A stretch of 64,000 nucleotides of DNA from Pseudo-nitzschia pungens (taxonomy: Eukaryota; Bacillariophyta; Bacillariophyceae; Bacillariales; Bacillariaceae): contig CM074762.1 in assembly GCA_037355855.1 (NCBI GenBank), positions 1,302,001 to 1,366,000 of the forward strand, written 5' to 3'. The notes under the pieces are model-generated. The model saw only the letters and a program-made list of their open reading frames with translations, did no database searches and was not told the origin of the DNA. The position numbers and the translations under genes were made by a program. Positions 22,675 through 33,496 of the stretch are shown in pieces; the stretch's first letter is position 1; every line of letters starts with the position of its first letter.

Positions 22675-25269
22675 TCAAATGCCAAAGAATTCTTTGACTT
22701 TCCTTTTGTCATGGTCGGTATTGCAAAAGTATTTCTTGCAGCACCAACCGGACACAACACAAACCGCCAGAAGCAGTGCAAACGCTGCAGTAACTCCCCC
22801 GAGAAATTTTGCAGCCACTTGGTTGTTTGGATCGTGCGGGGTTGAGGGTGGACTTGGGGGTAGTATATCGATTCGCTCTAAAGGAACTAAATTCCAGAAC
22901 GGGATCGTGATTTGGGTGATTTCGTGTTGGCGTAATGGATGGGACTTTTTTACAAGAACGTCTCCTTCCACAACAATGGAAGAAGGACGGTTTCTTCCGA
23001 AAAAGGCGAAGCTGACAGAGGTTTCGAGTTGGCATATGTTCGCGCTCGTACCGTGACATTGTAATGTTGTGTCGCCGTCTTCGTTAATAGGTGTACCACC
23101 GTAAACAATTGAAAAGGTGTAGTCGTCCTGCCGTAGTCTGGCGCTGTCTAAGGATAATATTCTAGCATTTGCGTCCGACTCCACAAATACACAAATTCTC
23201 AATTCCGGACTACTCTCAGACAATGGCAGATCGATGCACTCGTCGAAGATGTTGCAATGGCACGTATTTGCAACGACCATCTCTTCGTGGTCCCGTTTAG
23301 TTGCCCTATCCGTGGGAGATTGAGATGTCTGGGTAGTTGGATGTGGTGAGAACCGAAAGCTATTTGGTACGTCAAGTGATGTGGGAAAAGCCGACGGTGA
23401 GAATGACAGTTCGTTCTCTTCGACAATACCGAGGGTTGAAGGCTGTCTCGAGAGATTCACTGAATTCCGAAACGATGGCTGTGCTGAAGCAAACGTTGGA
23501 GGTCCAGAAGGTGAAGCCCATGCAACAAATGAATCAGAATTCGTCCTTCGCAAAGAGGGAGCTTCTGATTGTGTCACCGATGGAAAATATGACGGGCTTG
23601 AAGACGGGACTACTATGAAAATCGCCGAGGGTCTCTCTGTCGGCAGACTTGGTGCGATTGACGGGGCAATTGCTGAAATCATGGATGGAAAATTCGCAAT
23701 TGAAGTATCTGTCCATAAACAAGATTCGTATGTCCCTCTGTAAACACGTTGTTCCGAGCAAATGGTCTGGTTTTCAACCAGGTTGTCCTTCATTCTGCAT
23801 GTCTGCCGACTCAGCAACATTTCAAAGTCGGAAGCTTGTGGAAAAGGGGATTCACCACCATCGAAATGGGATGTGTGTATTGTAGGGATCCCACAAAACG
23901 GCGAATCGTCAACGAGGGCTTTAACAGAGCCATGTGGAGAGACTGTAACTACCATGGACCCCCAATCGTTCAATGCCATCGGCACATCGGTACCACGACT
24001 GCTCCCAGGCAAAAGAACATCATTTACAAGTAATCCCCAAGAATCCCATGATTGGCGTTCGAAGACTCCTATGTAATCTGCTCGGTGTTGACCATCATCG
24101 CCAAGGTCATCGCCGACTTCCATTGGTGAAGCTGCAATAGCAATGCGTTCGCCAGTACGAGAAATCGCGACTTGGATTCCAAATTGATCTCCGTCGTTTC
24201 GGCCAAACATAGGATCGCCGACCATTACCCAGCGGCGGGGAGAACGAAATGAAGAACCTGACCTCCGCCAATGAAAAAGGCGCACGAGGCCAGAGCCAAT
24301 AATTTCGGAAGTATCTTGCCCATTGTTATTGTCGTCATCGTCAATGTTGTCGTCCATACGCGTTGGTCTCGTCCAACCAGGGGATCCAACCAACAAATAG
24401 GGTTCAGTGTTGACACTCGTATCGAGAGCAGCACCAAATTGTTCTCCAACATTGGATCCTACCAAATCGTCACCAATTTGTTCCCAAGTAATCAATGGTG
24501 CACGCAACGCACCATACACAAGGACAAGCCCTTGATTGTTGTTAAAGCCCGGACAACCCACGGCAATTCGGAAGTCGTATTCAGCTGACCCATCGGAAAT
24601 GCTTAGAGCAGAACCAAAGCGATCACCAGTATTTTTACCTTCGAGGGACGGGATCATTTCACTCCATGCCAGATCATCGGTGTTTGGCAAAGATGAGGAG
24701 AGGTTGTGCACGAAGACTTGTACTTTGCCGCGATTGGATAACCATGTTTCACAACTCATTGCGAGTACCAGTTTTGATTCGGCTTGGAAGAGTTTGACAG
24801 ATTGCCCCTCGGCATTACACCAAAATGTGCCAATATTTTTGGGTTCCGAGGATGATTCAATCTCGTAGCTTCCGTCGGCATTCCTCGGGAAATCATTATA
24901 ATTCTCAATGCTCTCGATTTCCCATACTTGGACTTGTTTGGAAATCGATTTGTGACGAGTAGCTAAGAATCGACCGTCCGGCGACAGAGAAAAATTGACC
25001 GCGTCAATGTCACTCAAGCGGCCAGCAAACTTCCATGTCATTGTTTCGTCATTGAAATGAACCGGTGCGGTGACGAGATCGTAAAAATTGATCGTGTTGC
25101 CAGATGTTCCCACTGCCATTCGTCGACCATTGGCGCCAAGTTCTATTCTTCGTGAATCAGAGTCCAGTGGAGCCATCAGAGGTAACCATGCCCCCTTAAC
25201 CTTGAACCCAGAAAGGTATAAAAGGTGGATAAGAAAGACAAAGGTGTTGCATAACATATTCATCGTCAT
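22675..25269 (-). CDS. Secreted/type I membrane protein with beta-propeller and Pro-Ser stalk
   Basis: An 864-residue single-exon protein. The N-terminus (MTMNMLCNTFVFLIHLLYLS) is a signal peptide. Residues about 30-480 contain FG-GAP/WD-like repeats (FGSALSISDGS, FGAALDTSVNT, FGIQVAISRTGERIAIA), as in diatom surface propeller proteins. A Pro/Ser stalk of PSxxPS type lies near 540-660 (APSIAPSLPTERPSAIF), a hallmark of diatom cell-surface proteins. A membrane-proximal Cys-containing domain follows, then one transmembrane helix at about 815-842 (FLGGVTAAFALLLAVCVVSG) and a short basic cytoplasmic tail. A cell-surface or frustule-associated role is inferred. It converges on the myotubularin gene with 282 bases between the stop codons. 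Confidence 0.8.
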   Translation of the reverse strand: MTMNMLCNTFVFLIHLLYLSGFKVKGAWLPLMAPLDSDSRRIELGANGRRMAVGTSGNTINFYDLVTAPVHFNDETMTWKFAGRLSDIDAVNFSLSPDGRFLATRHKSISKQVQVWEIESIENYNDFPRNADGSYEIESSSEPKNIGTFWCNAEGQSVKLFQAESKLVLAMSCETWLSNRGKVQVFVHNLSSSLPNTDDLAWSEMIPSLEGKNTGDRFGSALSISDGSAEYDFRIAVGCPGFNNNQGLVLVYGALRAPLITWEQIGDDLVGSNVGEQFGAALDTSVNTEPYLLVGSPGWTRPTRMDDNIDDDDNNNGQDTSEIIGSGLVRLFHWRRSGSSFRSPRRWVMVGDPMFGRNDGDQFGIQVAISRTGERIAIAASPMEVGDDLGDDGQHRADYIGVFERQSWDSWGLLVNDVLLPGSSRGTDVPMALNDWGSMVVTVSPHGSVKALVDDSPFCGIPTIHTSHFDGGESPFPQASDFEMLLSRQTCRMKDNLVENQTICSEQRVYRGTYESCLWTDTSIANFPSMISAIAPSIAPSLPTERPSAIFIVVPSSSPSYFPSVTQSEAPSLRRTNSDSFVAWASPSGPPTFASAQPSFRNSVNLSRQPSTLGIVEENELSFSPSAFPTSLDVPNSFRFSPHPTTQTSQSPTDRATKRDHEEMVVANTCHCNIFDECIDLPLSESSPELRICVFVESDANARILSLDSARLRQDDYTFSIVYGGTPINEDGDTTLQCHGTSANICQLETSVSFAFFGRNRPSSIVVEGDVLVKKSHPLRQHEITQITIPFWNLVPLERIDILPPSPPSTPHDPNNQVAAKFLGGVTAAFALLLAVCVVSGWCCKKYFCNTDHDKRKVKEFFGI

Positions 25270-26870
25270 GTTTTTGGTGAGACGTCGATCGTCGAAGCTA
25301 AGGGATCAACCACACAAATAGTACAAAGTATTGAGTTTCACGTGATTTCAGATATGAAGGTTGAATAAAGGCGGCAACTTCTCACTCCATCAATATTTGA
25401 GAGATGGAAGGAAGCCATCGAAAAAGGTAAGGCGCAGAAAAACGCAAACAACGAAAGTGCCTAAAATTCATTGTCTCGTTTCTTTGACACATCGATTTTG
25501 TCGTTTTCTGATCGTGATGATGAAGTCCGTTTTACAAACAGAAACCGACAACATCATTATCAACACAACAGGATCCCTGAAATGAATTAATCATCTTCGT
25601 ACGGTTTCCTACCGAATATACAGATGAAATCTTTCACACAAAATTTGACGGCCGTGTTGCAAATGCTTTCGAAGCTGCTACCGTCGAGGCAACTGCAGGT
25701 CGAAGATTCCGTTTCCTCCCTTTCCATCTCGTCGGCAAAGGTGGTTTCGTTTAGTGAAACGAACGAACAAGAAGACGTACAAACATGATTTTGGCGCGAA
25801 CGAGTCACTGATCACTGATCACGGACATCCGGACAGTGATGTCCGACTACATACTGAATACCACATACCTTACGGTACTGGTACGGGTACTCGTACCTTT
25901 GAAGATCTTACACAGTACCGGTACGTACCGGTACGAACTTTCTGATGATGAGGATGATGACTAAGGTAAGGCTTACTACTATGTCTGTCCTTGCTGAAAT
26001 CTCACGAACCAAAAATGCAAGTCACAAACTAGAAGAAAATAAGACTTTTAAAAGCAACCAAGGATCATGGCTTGTAAAAAGAGCAATACGACTTAGTGGA
26101 AATCAGGGTCGTGACTTCTTGTAACACGGGATATCTTCTTACTTTCTTGTTTCAAACAGGTGTATAGTAGGTGAATAGCTGCTAGTACCGCCGGTGGTAT
26201 AGTGAACAGCATCTAAATTCTAGCATTCATCAGCCAATCAGGAGTTTGAGAAACAACATAATTCGTACACGTACCGGTAGCCATACTGAGCAGAATCTCT
26301 TGGGACACATCAAGTTTCTTGTAGAACATCAACGACAATCCAATCGTGGTCTGAAACGACATTGTACGTCATTTGAATCCAAAATGTGCACTCAGTGTAA
26401 TGGCTGATGAACACAGAGTTTCCATGCTGTGACTACCAATTACTTGGTGTATTTCTGAACATATCGGACACATGATTCTCATAAAATGAAAATTGCTAAC
26501 TCTATCCTAAGAATCGTTGCATCATTTCAACCCGGATCATATACATAATTTAGCTCCCTCACTGCCCAGAAGAGTTCAAAGTACACCTTTCGCTCCCATA
26601 TTTGTACGCCCGTCAAAGAGCAAAAGTTGTTTTGAATTATTCTTTTAGAGATGAGGTATTTCGCGTTGTGAAAATAGAAAACATTTCGCGCATCTGTAAA
26701 AATATCTGAAATCCACAATACGAAAGGAAATTTGCTTCGCAAACCAGATGAATTCTACCCTTCTTCGTCTTCTTCCATTTCATTTGCTCAAAGTTTCGCT
26801 TTTTTACTTGTATGTTCCACTACCTGAACAACAGATCGAAAGGCAAAAGGTTCGTTGGCAGCAAGTTCTG
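25270..26870. other. Intergenic region rich in GTACGG/CCTTAC words
   Basis: No gene is supported. A 46-codon minus-strand stretch at about 25590-25730, Cys-rich and ending at 25587, looks protein-like but has no start, exon partner or family. Bases 25865-25940 are dense in ACCGGTAC and GTACGGGTAC words. The rest is AT-rich. Confidence 0.5.
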
Positions 26871-27718
26871 CTAGGATCTATACAAAGCGATCACAACAAT
26901 TACACGGTTAACAAATCCATCGCGAATGATCAACAAAAACAAGTCGTCAGCTACGAAACCCAACCGTAGACTTGAATGGAATGACTAGAAACAAGCGCAG
27001 AATAAAAAGCAATATACGTAAAGAATAAATTGAGAAAAACTCACCTTTCGATCCAGTTTCATGCCAGATTGCTTGTAGGAACCCATGAATTGAGAATACC
27101 TCCAAGAATATTGCCGAACCCCAGCCTGGATTCGTTGAATCCAAAACTTAGACCACTCTCGTCGTTTCACCCGACGGTCACGATAGCCATATTGCCACGA
27201 TTTCTGTAAGCGACGAATCGCGACGCTAAAGCAATTTTTTGATCGACCTCGAAACCTATGGGAAAAAGAATAATTGCTGGTCAGATGGTGGCGAAACTAT
27301 TGCTCTTTCCGCAAAACGAGAAGATTGATTCACAGCAAAAACTCATAACAAATTATTTCCCTTACCCCTTCGTTTGCTTCAGCAAATTTTTGTGCTGTTT
27401 ATAGAGGAGAGAAGAACAATTACGACGTGACGCATTATAAAGATGAGTAAATACAGGCAAATCGAATCCATGTTTTCCTGCCCACAAAAGCAAAATCTGT
27501 TCCATTCCAGCGTGACTTGTCATCGTTTTCCTACCGCAGGTAATCTAATGCGCATCCCATACCTTTTTCGAGGCGAAATTTCTCGTCGTCGTCAAAGCAT
27601 TTGGAGAGGTCAGACGCGAAAGTTCGCTTGGTTGTCTGCAAGCATCAAATGTGTGGCGAAGAGGGTATGAAAATCTCGAGAGCAGCCCGCTCCCTCGAGA
27701 CAATAACTGGAACGACAT
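26871..27718 (-). CDS. Mitochondrial large-subunit ribosomal protein bL20m, four exons
   Basis: Minus-strand exons 27563-27718, 27366-27394, 27045-27255 and 26871-26984 join in frame to 169 residues. Exon 1 is an Arg/Ser-rich, acid-poor mitochondrial presequence (MSFQLLSRGSGLLSRFSYPL ... TRNFASKK) ending at GTATGG. Exon 2 is only 29 bases (HKNLLKQTKG) after a pyrimidine-CAG acceptor. Exon 3 is unmistakable bL20: FRGRSKNCFSVAIRRLQKSW, then YGYRDRRVKRREW and WIQRIQAGVRQYS, with the final DRK before GTGAGT. bL20 binds 23S-type rRNA and is needed early in large-subunit assembly. Exon 4 is less certain: the DRK-VLADLA sequence expected at the end of the family domain is replaced by a divergent tail containing GFVADDLFLL. 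Introns are 168, 110 and 60 bases. Confidence 0.85.
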
Positions 27719-28479
27719 TGGCACGGAATACACGTCTGTCGAAAATGAACACTGCAGAGACTACGATTGCAAGTTCTCTTTCGAAGCTCCGATCGGGTTG
27801 TTGGTTTCGGTCAAGTGCTATCGTGTCGAGGTAGAGTTTTCTGGACCGGCCACAAGGATCATTATTATTGCGAAGTATTTTAATTTTTGCGGTGGGATGA
27901 ACGGTGCTTGATCCTTTCATTCGTAAGGAGGAGTGAATGGAAGAGATGTTTGAGACATACAGTAGGTATGATGTACCTGGCATGAAACACTCCTTACATA
28001 CCTATGTATTTTATGAAAGGTATTATTACTATTACTGCTATTTAGCATTAGGAGTATGGTAACTTTAACTTACTCGTACAAGGACATGGAGTGAAAGCAC
28101 AAGTCACAAGCGACAAGTGACCAACACACAGCTCGATGACGTTCGATCCGTTTCCGATTTTCGTTCGCAAATACTTCGTAGAAACTACTTCGTACGAAGT
28201 AATGATTCGATTTCGGCACTCCCGACCGTTAAAACAAGTGTCGTGCTTCACTGTGCATGACCCAGAAATTGTTTCGTGGCAAACAAAAATTGAGCGGCTG
28301 TAGTGGATCGGATCTTGGTGCGATTGGCGATGCCTGGATTGTACGATCAACAAAACTTTTCCAAGGAGTTCTCGAAAAAAATTCAAAAAATCGTCATTTT
28401 TGGTCATTGAATCTTTCTCACCTGTCGTCATAAATTCAATTCATTGTCGAATCCAAATATAAAACCAATCAATACAATC
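27719..28479. other. Divergent promoter region
   Basis: This lies between the divergent bL20m and thioredoxin-like genes. A word ACTTCGTACGAAGT at about 28188-28202 is palindromic. No coding frame is supported. Confidence 0.5.
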
Positions 28480-29334
28480 ATGAAGTTCTCCATCGCCGCC
28501 CTTGTTACCCTTATGGCCCTCCCTGCCGCCGCTATTGAACTCAACGAGTCCGTAAGTTTTGGCAACATTGTTGGGACGATATATATACCTTCCTTATCAT
28601 TATTATTATTTTTTGATGTCGTCGTAACGACGCCGATTTGATCATGACAAATCTAACCATGCACTCCTGTAATATTAATTGACAAATCTAACCATGCCCT
28701 CCTTTAATATTAATACCTTCATCCACTATCAATTATTGAAACAAAATAGAACTACGACGAGGTCACCGCCGGAAAGGTCGTCTTCCTTAAGATGTTCGCC
28801 CCTTGGTGCGGTCATTGTAAGAAGATGAAGCCCGACTGGGACAAGCTCATGGAGGAATACAAGGACGACGAGATCAAGCTCATTGCCGATGTCGACTGTA
28901 CCGCCGATGGAAAGCCCATCTGCGATGCCAACGGTGTTCGTGGATTCCCTACCCTCAAGCACGGTGACCCCAATGACTTGCAGGACTACCAGGGTAGTCG
29001 TTCGTACGACGCCTTGAAGAAGTTCATCGACACCGAGCTCAGACCTGTCTGCTCCCCCACCAACCTTGACTTGTGCGACGACGCCAAGAAGAAGGAGATC
29101 GAAGCCCTTTTCGCACTCGACGACGCCGCCCTCGGAGAAAAGATCGCTGCGGAAGAAAAGAAGATCGAAGCCGCCGACGAGAAGTTCAAGGCCGGAGTTG
29201 AGGAGCTCCAGGCCAAATACCAAGAGCTCATGACAGAGAAGGAAGAGACCGAGGCCGCCGTCAAGGCCGCTGGATTGGGACTCATGAAGTCTGTCCTCAA
29301 TGCCAAGAAGAAGGCAGGAAACGACGAACTTTGA
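28480..29334 (+). CDS. ER thioredoxin/PDI-like protein with NDEL tail
   Basis: Exons 28480-28551 and 28750-29334 (intron GTAAGT...ATAG, phase 0) give 218 residues. Exon 1 is almost exactly the signal peptide (MKFSIAALVTLMALPAAAIE). Exon 2 begins with a single thioredoxin domain: FAPWCGHCKKMKPDW with redox cysteines at about 44 and 47, VDCTADGKPICDANGVRGFP with the cis-Pro loop, and GSRSYDALKKFI. A charged helical domain, like the D domain of small PDIs, occupies about 135-210. The protein ends AGNDEL, an ER-retention-type tetrapeptide. It is therefore an ER-lumen dithiol oxidase or isomerase with one active a-type domain. The ATG context and spliced frame fix the start. Confidence 0.9.
28645..28714 (+). 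repeat. 35-base tandem duplication inside the thioredoxin-gene intron
   Basis: Two head-to-tail copies of a 35-base unit beginning TGACAAATCTAACCATGC and ending TAATATTAAT, differing at two positions. They lie wholly within the intron and end about 35 bases before the acceptor. Confidence 0.85.
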
Positions 29335-30623
29335 GGAGTTTGCCGTCAACAAACCAAAACCGGTACACCAAACGACGTGAGGTTTCGGTCTGCCCTTCCA
29401 ATTTTATTCTGGATCGGAATCATGGGACTGTGCCGCGCGAATTATGGCATACTGACCGGTAATGGGTATCAATACCGGTATGTCAACCCAATCGACGCGG
29501 AAAAACTCTGTCAAACTATCTTGGGGATTGGAATGAATGAAGTTATAGCAGAAGGTGCCAACAAAATGATCGCCCGAATTCGAAAAGCTGCTCATATACG
29601 GACTATTTTAATGTACATCAAGGGTGTAAAGATAAGAACAGAAATTTAGTGTCAAAATTAAAAAGAAACCCTCCCTATCAGAAAATAACACTTTTCACCA
29701 TCTCAATTTATGAGACATCCCTCCCTAGCAATCCGGTCGGTGTTGTCTGACATGAAATACATTATACAGGACGAGCACACGAAAGTGACTCTTCATGGCT
29801 GTGAAGATCCTCTCTGGACGTTAAGAATTCGTTCTTTTACTGGATATCTTGTCCTGTTGTCTCTGACCTATAGGGGTACCGGTACAGTAGGAGTCCCGCA
29901 TTAGGGAAGTGACAAGGCGTTGACAATCGACATTGCGAGAAGCTTGGCTGTCCAAAAGATAACCAGAGGACTTCTGGAAACCGAGTATCATAATCATGAG
30001 GCTTACTCGTAATAATATTCGTACCGTAACCTTACCTTACTGAATGAATCAATCGTTCGAAAAAAATACTACCGGTACGTACTCGTACGTACTCCTCATT
30101 ACGTACGGTTCGTAGCTACAACTATATTCGTACAAGTACCTACGTACAATCACTGACACGCTGTTACGTAAGGTCCTATCGTTGTTTTCGGTCGACGGTC
30201 GTACGTTATGCTGCTACGAGGTATGTAGAAAACATAACGGTAATTCGCTTATGTTCCCTTTGCTTTTGCATCGATTTTTTTTAAATCAATTTTTTTGGAT
30301 TCCAATTCCCCCAATTTTGGATGGAAAGACGGAAACACATTGTCGAATGAAGACGTTCAACGTGTATCAACCGCACATTGTTTGATCGATGTTCTACGGA
30401 ATGCAAGTACTTCGTACGAGTAAGTTACCCGTAATACTGTTCGTCAAGGATTCAAGGATCATTTCCCGCCGGTACTTGTACGGTAACCTTAAGGTTTATC
30501 GTTCGAAACATGAGGATCCGGAGAAACGTAACTAACGGGACAAACAGTAGTACGAAGTAGTACCGAAGACCGTCGGTTGTCACTCCACCCTCTGCGGACA
30601 AGACAAAACAAGAAGCAACAAAC
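29335..30623. other. Intergenic region, word-repeat rich
   Basis: No supported gene. A frame at 29377-29649 starts at GTG, directly after the thioredoxin gene's 3' end, and shows no family. Bases 29995-30180 and 30400-30500 are dense in TACGTAC, ACCGGTAC, TACGAGTAA and GTAACCTTAAGG words. The TrpRS leader occupies the last 60 bases. Confidence 0.5.
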
Positions 30624-32688
30624 ATGGCAGAAGAGTCGAAACAACCCACCGATGGCGCCGCCGCTGGTGAGAAGAAGAAAAAAAAGCGAGTGATTGTCAC
30701 TCCGCCTTGCCCTCCGGCCGTTTCTACCGGATATCTGATTCTGAGAGGTGTCTTGCAGAGTTTGGTCGGTGCCAGCATGGACGAGGCTGCCGTGTCGCTC
30801 CTCCAGCCGACGTATATCAAAGAAAAGGTTCCCTCCGGAAAGTTTTCCGTCAACCTGGGCAAGAAACTCGGGCTTTGTGAGCTGGACTTGCCAGGAGGAC
30901 AATGCATCCGCGATCGACGACTTCTGGAAGGCCGTCCAAGCGGCTCTGGATCGAGTTATCGCCGAGGATTTGCCCATTACCACCTGCGCCTCGATTCCGA
31001 AGGACCAAGCCCTGGAGCAGTATGGAAACGGTATTCTGAACGGTGGCATTCTCAAAAAGACTCCGGATCCCTTGCCGTTCTGCTCGTATGTGGATGGCAT
31101 CGTCTTGGCAGTCCCTCCCAGTGCCCCCTATGCGACCACGGGTTCCATCAAGGGCATCTCTTTGGACCTGGAGCAAAGCGTCGTCACCGCGGGCAAAAAG
31201 GCGCGAAAGGCCGAAATCACTGTCAAATTCACGGTGGAAGAGAAAACGGGCGACAGCGACGGATCGCTGCCGTCGCTGGGAGAAACCTTGTCGAGCGACT
31301 CGTTTTCGGACGCCGTGACCACCGAGGGACTGGCCGGTCTGCGGGAGAACAAGATTCGAATGGACGAGGGACGGTCCCTGGTCGCGGTAAAGGCCGAGGC
31401 GGAAGCGGCAAAGGACGAAAGCGGCAACGCCGGAGACGCCGACGCTGCCGCCAAGAAGGGAGAGGAAATGGTGGTCACCGCCTACGAGGTTTCGGGAGAC
31501 ATTGACTACACCAAACTGGTGAACCAGTTCGGTTCGACCATGATCGACGACGCCCTCATGGAACGCATCAGAGCCCACACGGTCGGAAAGGGCAAGGTCG
31601 AAAAACTCCATCGATTCTTGCGCCGTGGCATTTATTTCTCGCACCGCGACATGAACGCACTCCTGGATTGCATCGAAAAAGGGCTCCCCATGTATCTGTA
31701 CACGGGTCGGGGTCCCAGTTCGTCTTCGATGCACATCGGCCACTTGATCCCCTTTTTGTTCACCAAGTGGTTGCAGGATGCCTTCAACGTGCCGCTGGTG
31801 GTCCAGATGACGGACGACGAGAAGTTCCTCTTCAAGGGAAAATACGACCCGGAGGCGGGAGACAACCTCAGCCACTACGCCGGCCTGACGATGGAAAACG
31901 CACGCGACATTATTGCCTGCGGGTTCGACTACGAAAAGACCTTTTTGTTTTCCGATCTGGACTACGTCGGAACCATGTACCCCAACATTGTCCGCATCTG
32001 GAAGGCCGTGACCACCAATACCGTAAACGGAATTTTTGGATTCGACGGGAGTTCCAACATCGGAAAGATTGCCTTCCCGGCGGTCCAGGCCGCTCCATCG
32101 TTTGCCTCGAGCTTCCCGGTGGTTCTCGAGGAACCCAACCCGCTCGATACCAAGGCCGTGTGCCTGATTCCCTGTGCCATCGACCAGGATCCGTACTTCC
32201 GCATGACGCGGGACGTTGCCCACAAGCTGGTGGGCAAGAACCACGGACTCGCTGGCAAGCCCGCGCTGATCCACTGCAAGTTCTTCCCTCCCCTGCAGGG
32301 TGCCGCCGGAAAGATGTCCAGCAGCGACGAGAACTCGGCGATTTTCCTGACCGATTCCCCCTCGGACATTGAGCGGAAAATCAAGGAGCACGCCTTTTCG
32401 GGCGGGCAGGAGACGAAGAAGCTCCAGGAAGAGCTGGGTGCGAACCTGGAGACCGATGTGAGCTACCAGTGGCTGTCGTTTTTGCTGGAAGACGACGACG
32501 AGTTGGCCGCCATCGGGAAGGACTATGGATCCGGCAGCGGAGAATACTGGTCTACCGGTAAGGTCAAGGGTAAACTGATCCAGGTCCTCCAAGACTTGGT
32601 GGCGAACCACCAGGAGCGTCGTGCCAGGATAACGGACGACGAGGTTCGCAAGTGGATGGCACAACGCAGTATTCTGGTAAAGGAGTAG
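30624..32688 (+). CDS. WARS: Cytosolic-type tryptophanyl-tRNA synthetase with N-terminal AlaX/SAD-like region, one frameshift
   Basis: This enzyme charges tRNA-Trp. About 687 residues are encoded if one base is skipped near 30890-30900. The first frame gives a Lys-rich start (MAEESKQPTDGAAAGEKKKK) and LLQPTYIKEKVPSGKFSVNL, then GLCELDL. The +1 frame continues DNASAIDDFWKAVQAALDR to the stop at 32686-32688. The N-terminal 250 residues resemble the editing-like domain of AlaX/ThrRS (FCSYVDGIVLAVPPS ... ATTGSIKG) but without a clear zinc-binding HxxxH. Apicomplexan TrpRS is known to carry an AlaX-like extension. The catalytic core is eukaryotic class I: YTGRGPSSSSMHIGHLIPF, VVQMTDDEKFLF, IIACGFDYEKT, CAIDQDPYFRMTRDVA and KMSSS at about 562. 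The conserved core argues that the frameshift is an assembly error or allele-specific indel, not gene death. Confidence 0.9.
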
Positions 32689-33496
32689 ACATGCTTCGTA
32701 GTTCTGTATTTTATGAATCAAAATAAGAGTATCGAATTCCACTCATCAAATGGGATGGAGATGAGAACAGAACCGTGATAGTTTCATGATAGTTAGGGGT
32801 GGTGGAACGCAGTTTGCATCCTCTTGTCCTTCGAACACATGAGAAGACTCCGTAGTTCTTAGCAATGAATTTGGAAAGCTGTCAGCCTGCCCCTTCCATC
32901 ATCGCGCTTTGAGTAGCTATTGATGTAGTACTATTCGTACCGGTACAATGGAAAGATGAGTTAGATCAGCGCTTTTCCATTCTTGTACCGTCTTATTCTC
33001 TCAAATACCCTTTCTTGATTTTTTGGCTTTCCTGGTACGTACGGTATTGGTTCGAGCACTTTGTTGTATGTGATTGAATAGGGTTCGAGATAAGTCCAAC
33101 AAATTAAAATAAAAGGATCTTTGGCTCCATTTTTGTTTCTTGCAATTAATTTTGTTGACACCTTTACAATGAGTCCTGTGTCCGGAAGCGAGCGGGTCTG
33201 CTGTTCCGTACGGTAAGCGTGCGTATGCGTACTTGTGGACTGCGGCAGTGACAGGAGCATCAAACAGCAATAGTATCAAAAACTAGTTATTTGGTTCCCA
33301 AACAATCAGCGATGTCGGATGTTATTTTCATGGCATGACTGAGTGAAGAGTGAACATCACGGCTACACGTATCAACATTACATTCCACAGTAAGGTACTT
33401 GTACTACTACTAGTATTGTTACAACTACACCAAGACAAACCCGAATCATCGAACAATATACGAAGTAATTATTATTATCATTATTATTTCCACACA
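32689..33496. other. Intergenic spacer
   Basis: No coding frame or family is recognisable. A GTACCGGTAC-type word occurs at about 32937-32946 and an ACTACTACTAG run near 33405. Confidence 0.5.

Noticed and set aside
25587..25808. Cys-rich 73-codon minus-strand frame
   Set aside because: Protein-like end, but it starts at GTG and has no upstream exon or family; left unannotated.
27366..27505. Alternative bL20m start reading MEQILLLWAGKHG...
   Set aside because: The spliced model gives a proper mitochondrial presequence and uses a strong pyrimidine-CAG acceptor; the alternative reads through that intron.
30879..30896. An 18-base GTGAGC...CCAG intron as the cause of the TrpRS frame change
   Set aside because: Its length is a multiple of three, so it cannot restore the frame, and it is too short to splice.
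30850..32742. 630-codon minus-strand frame opposite TrpRS
   Set aside because: A shadow of codon bias; the plus strand encodes the HIGH and KMSSS motifs.
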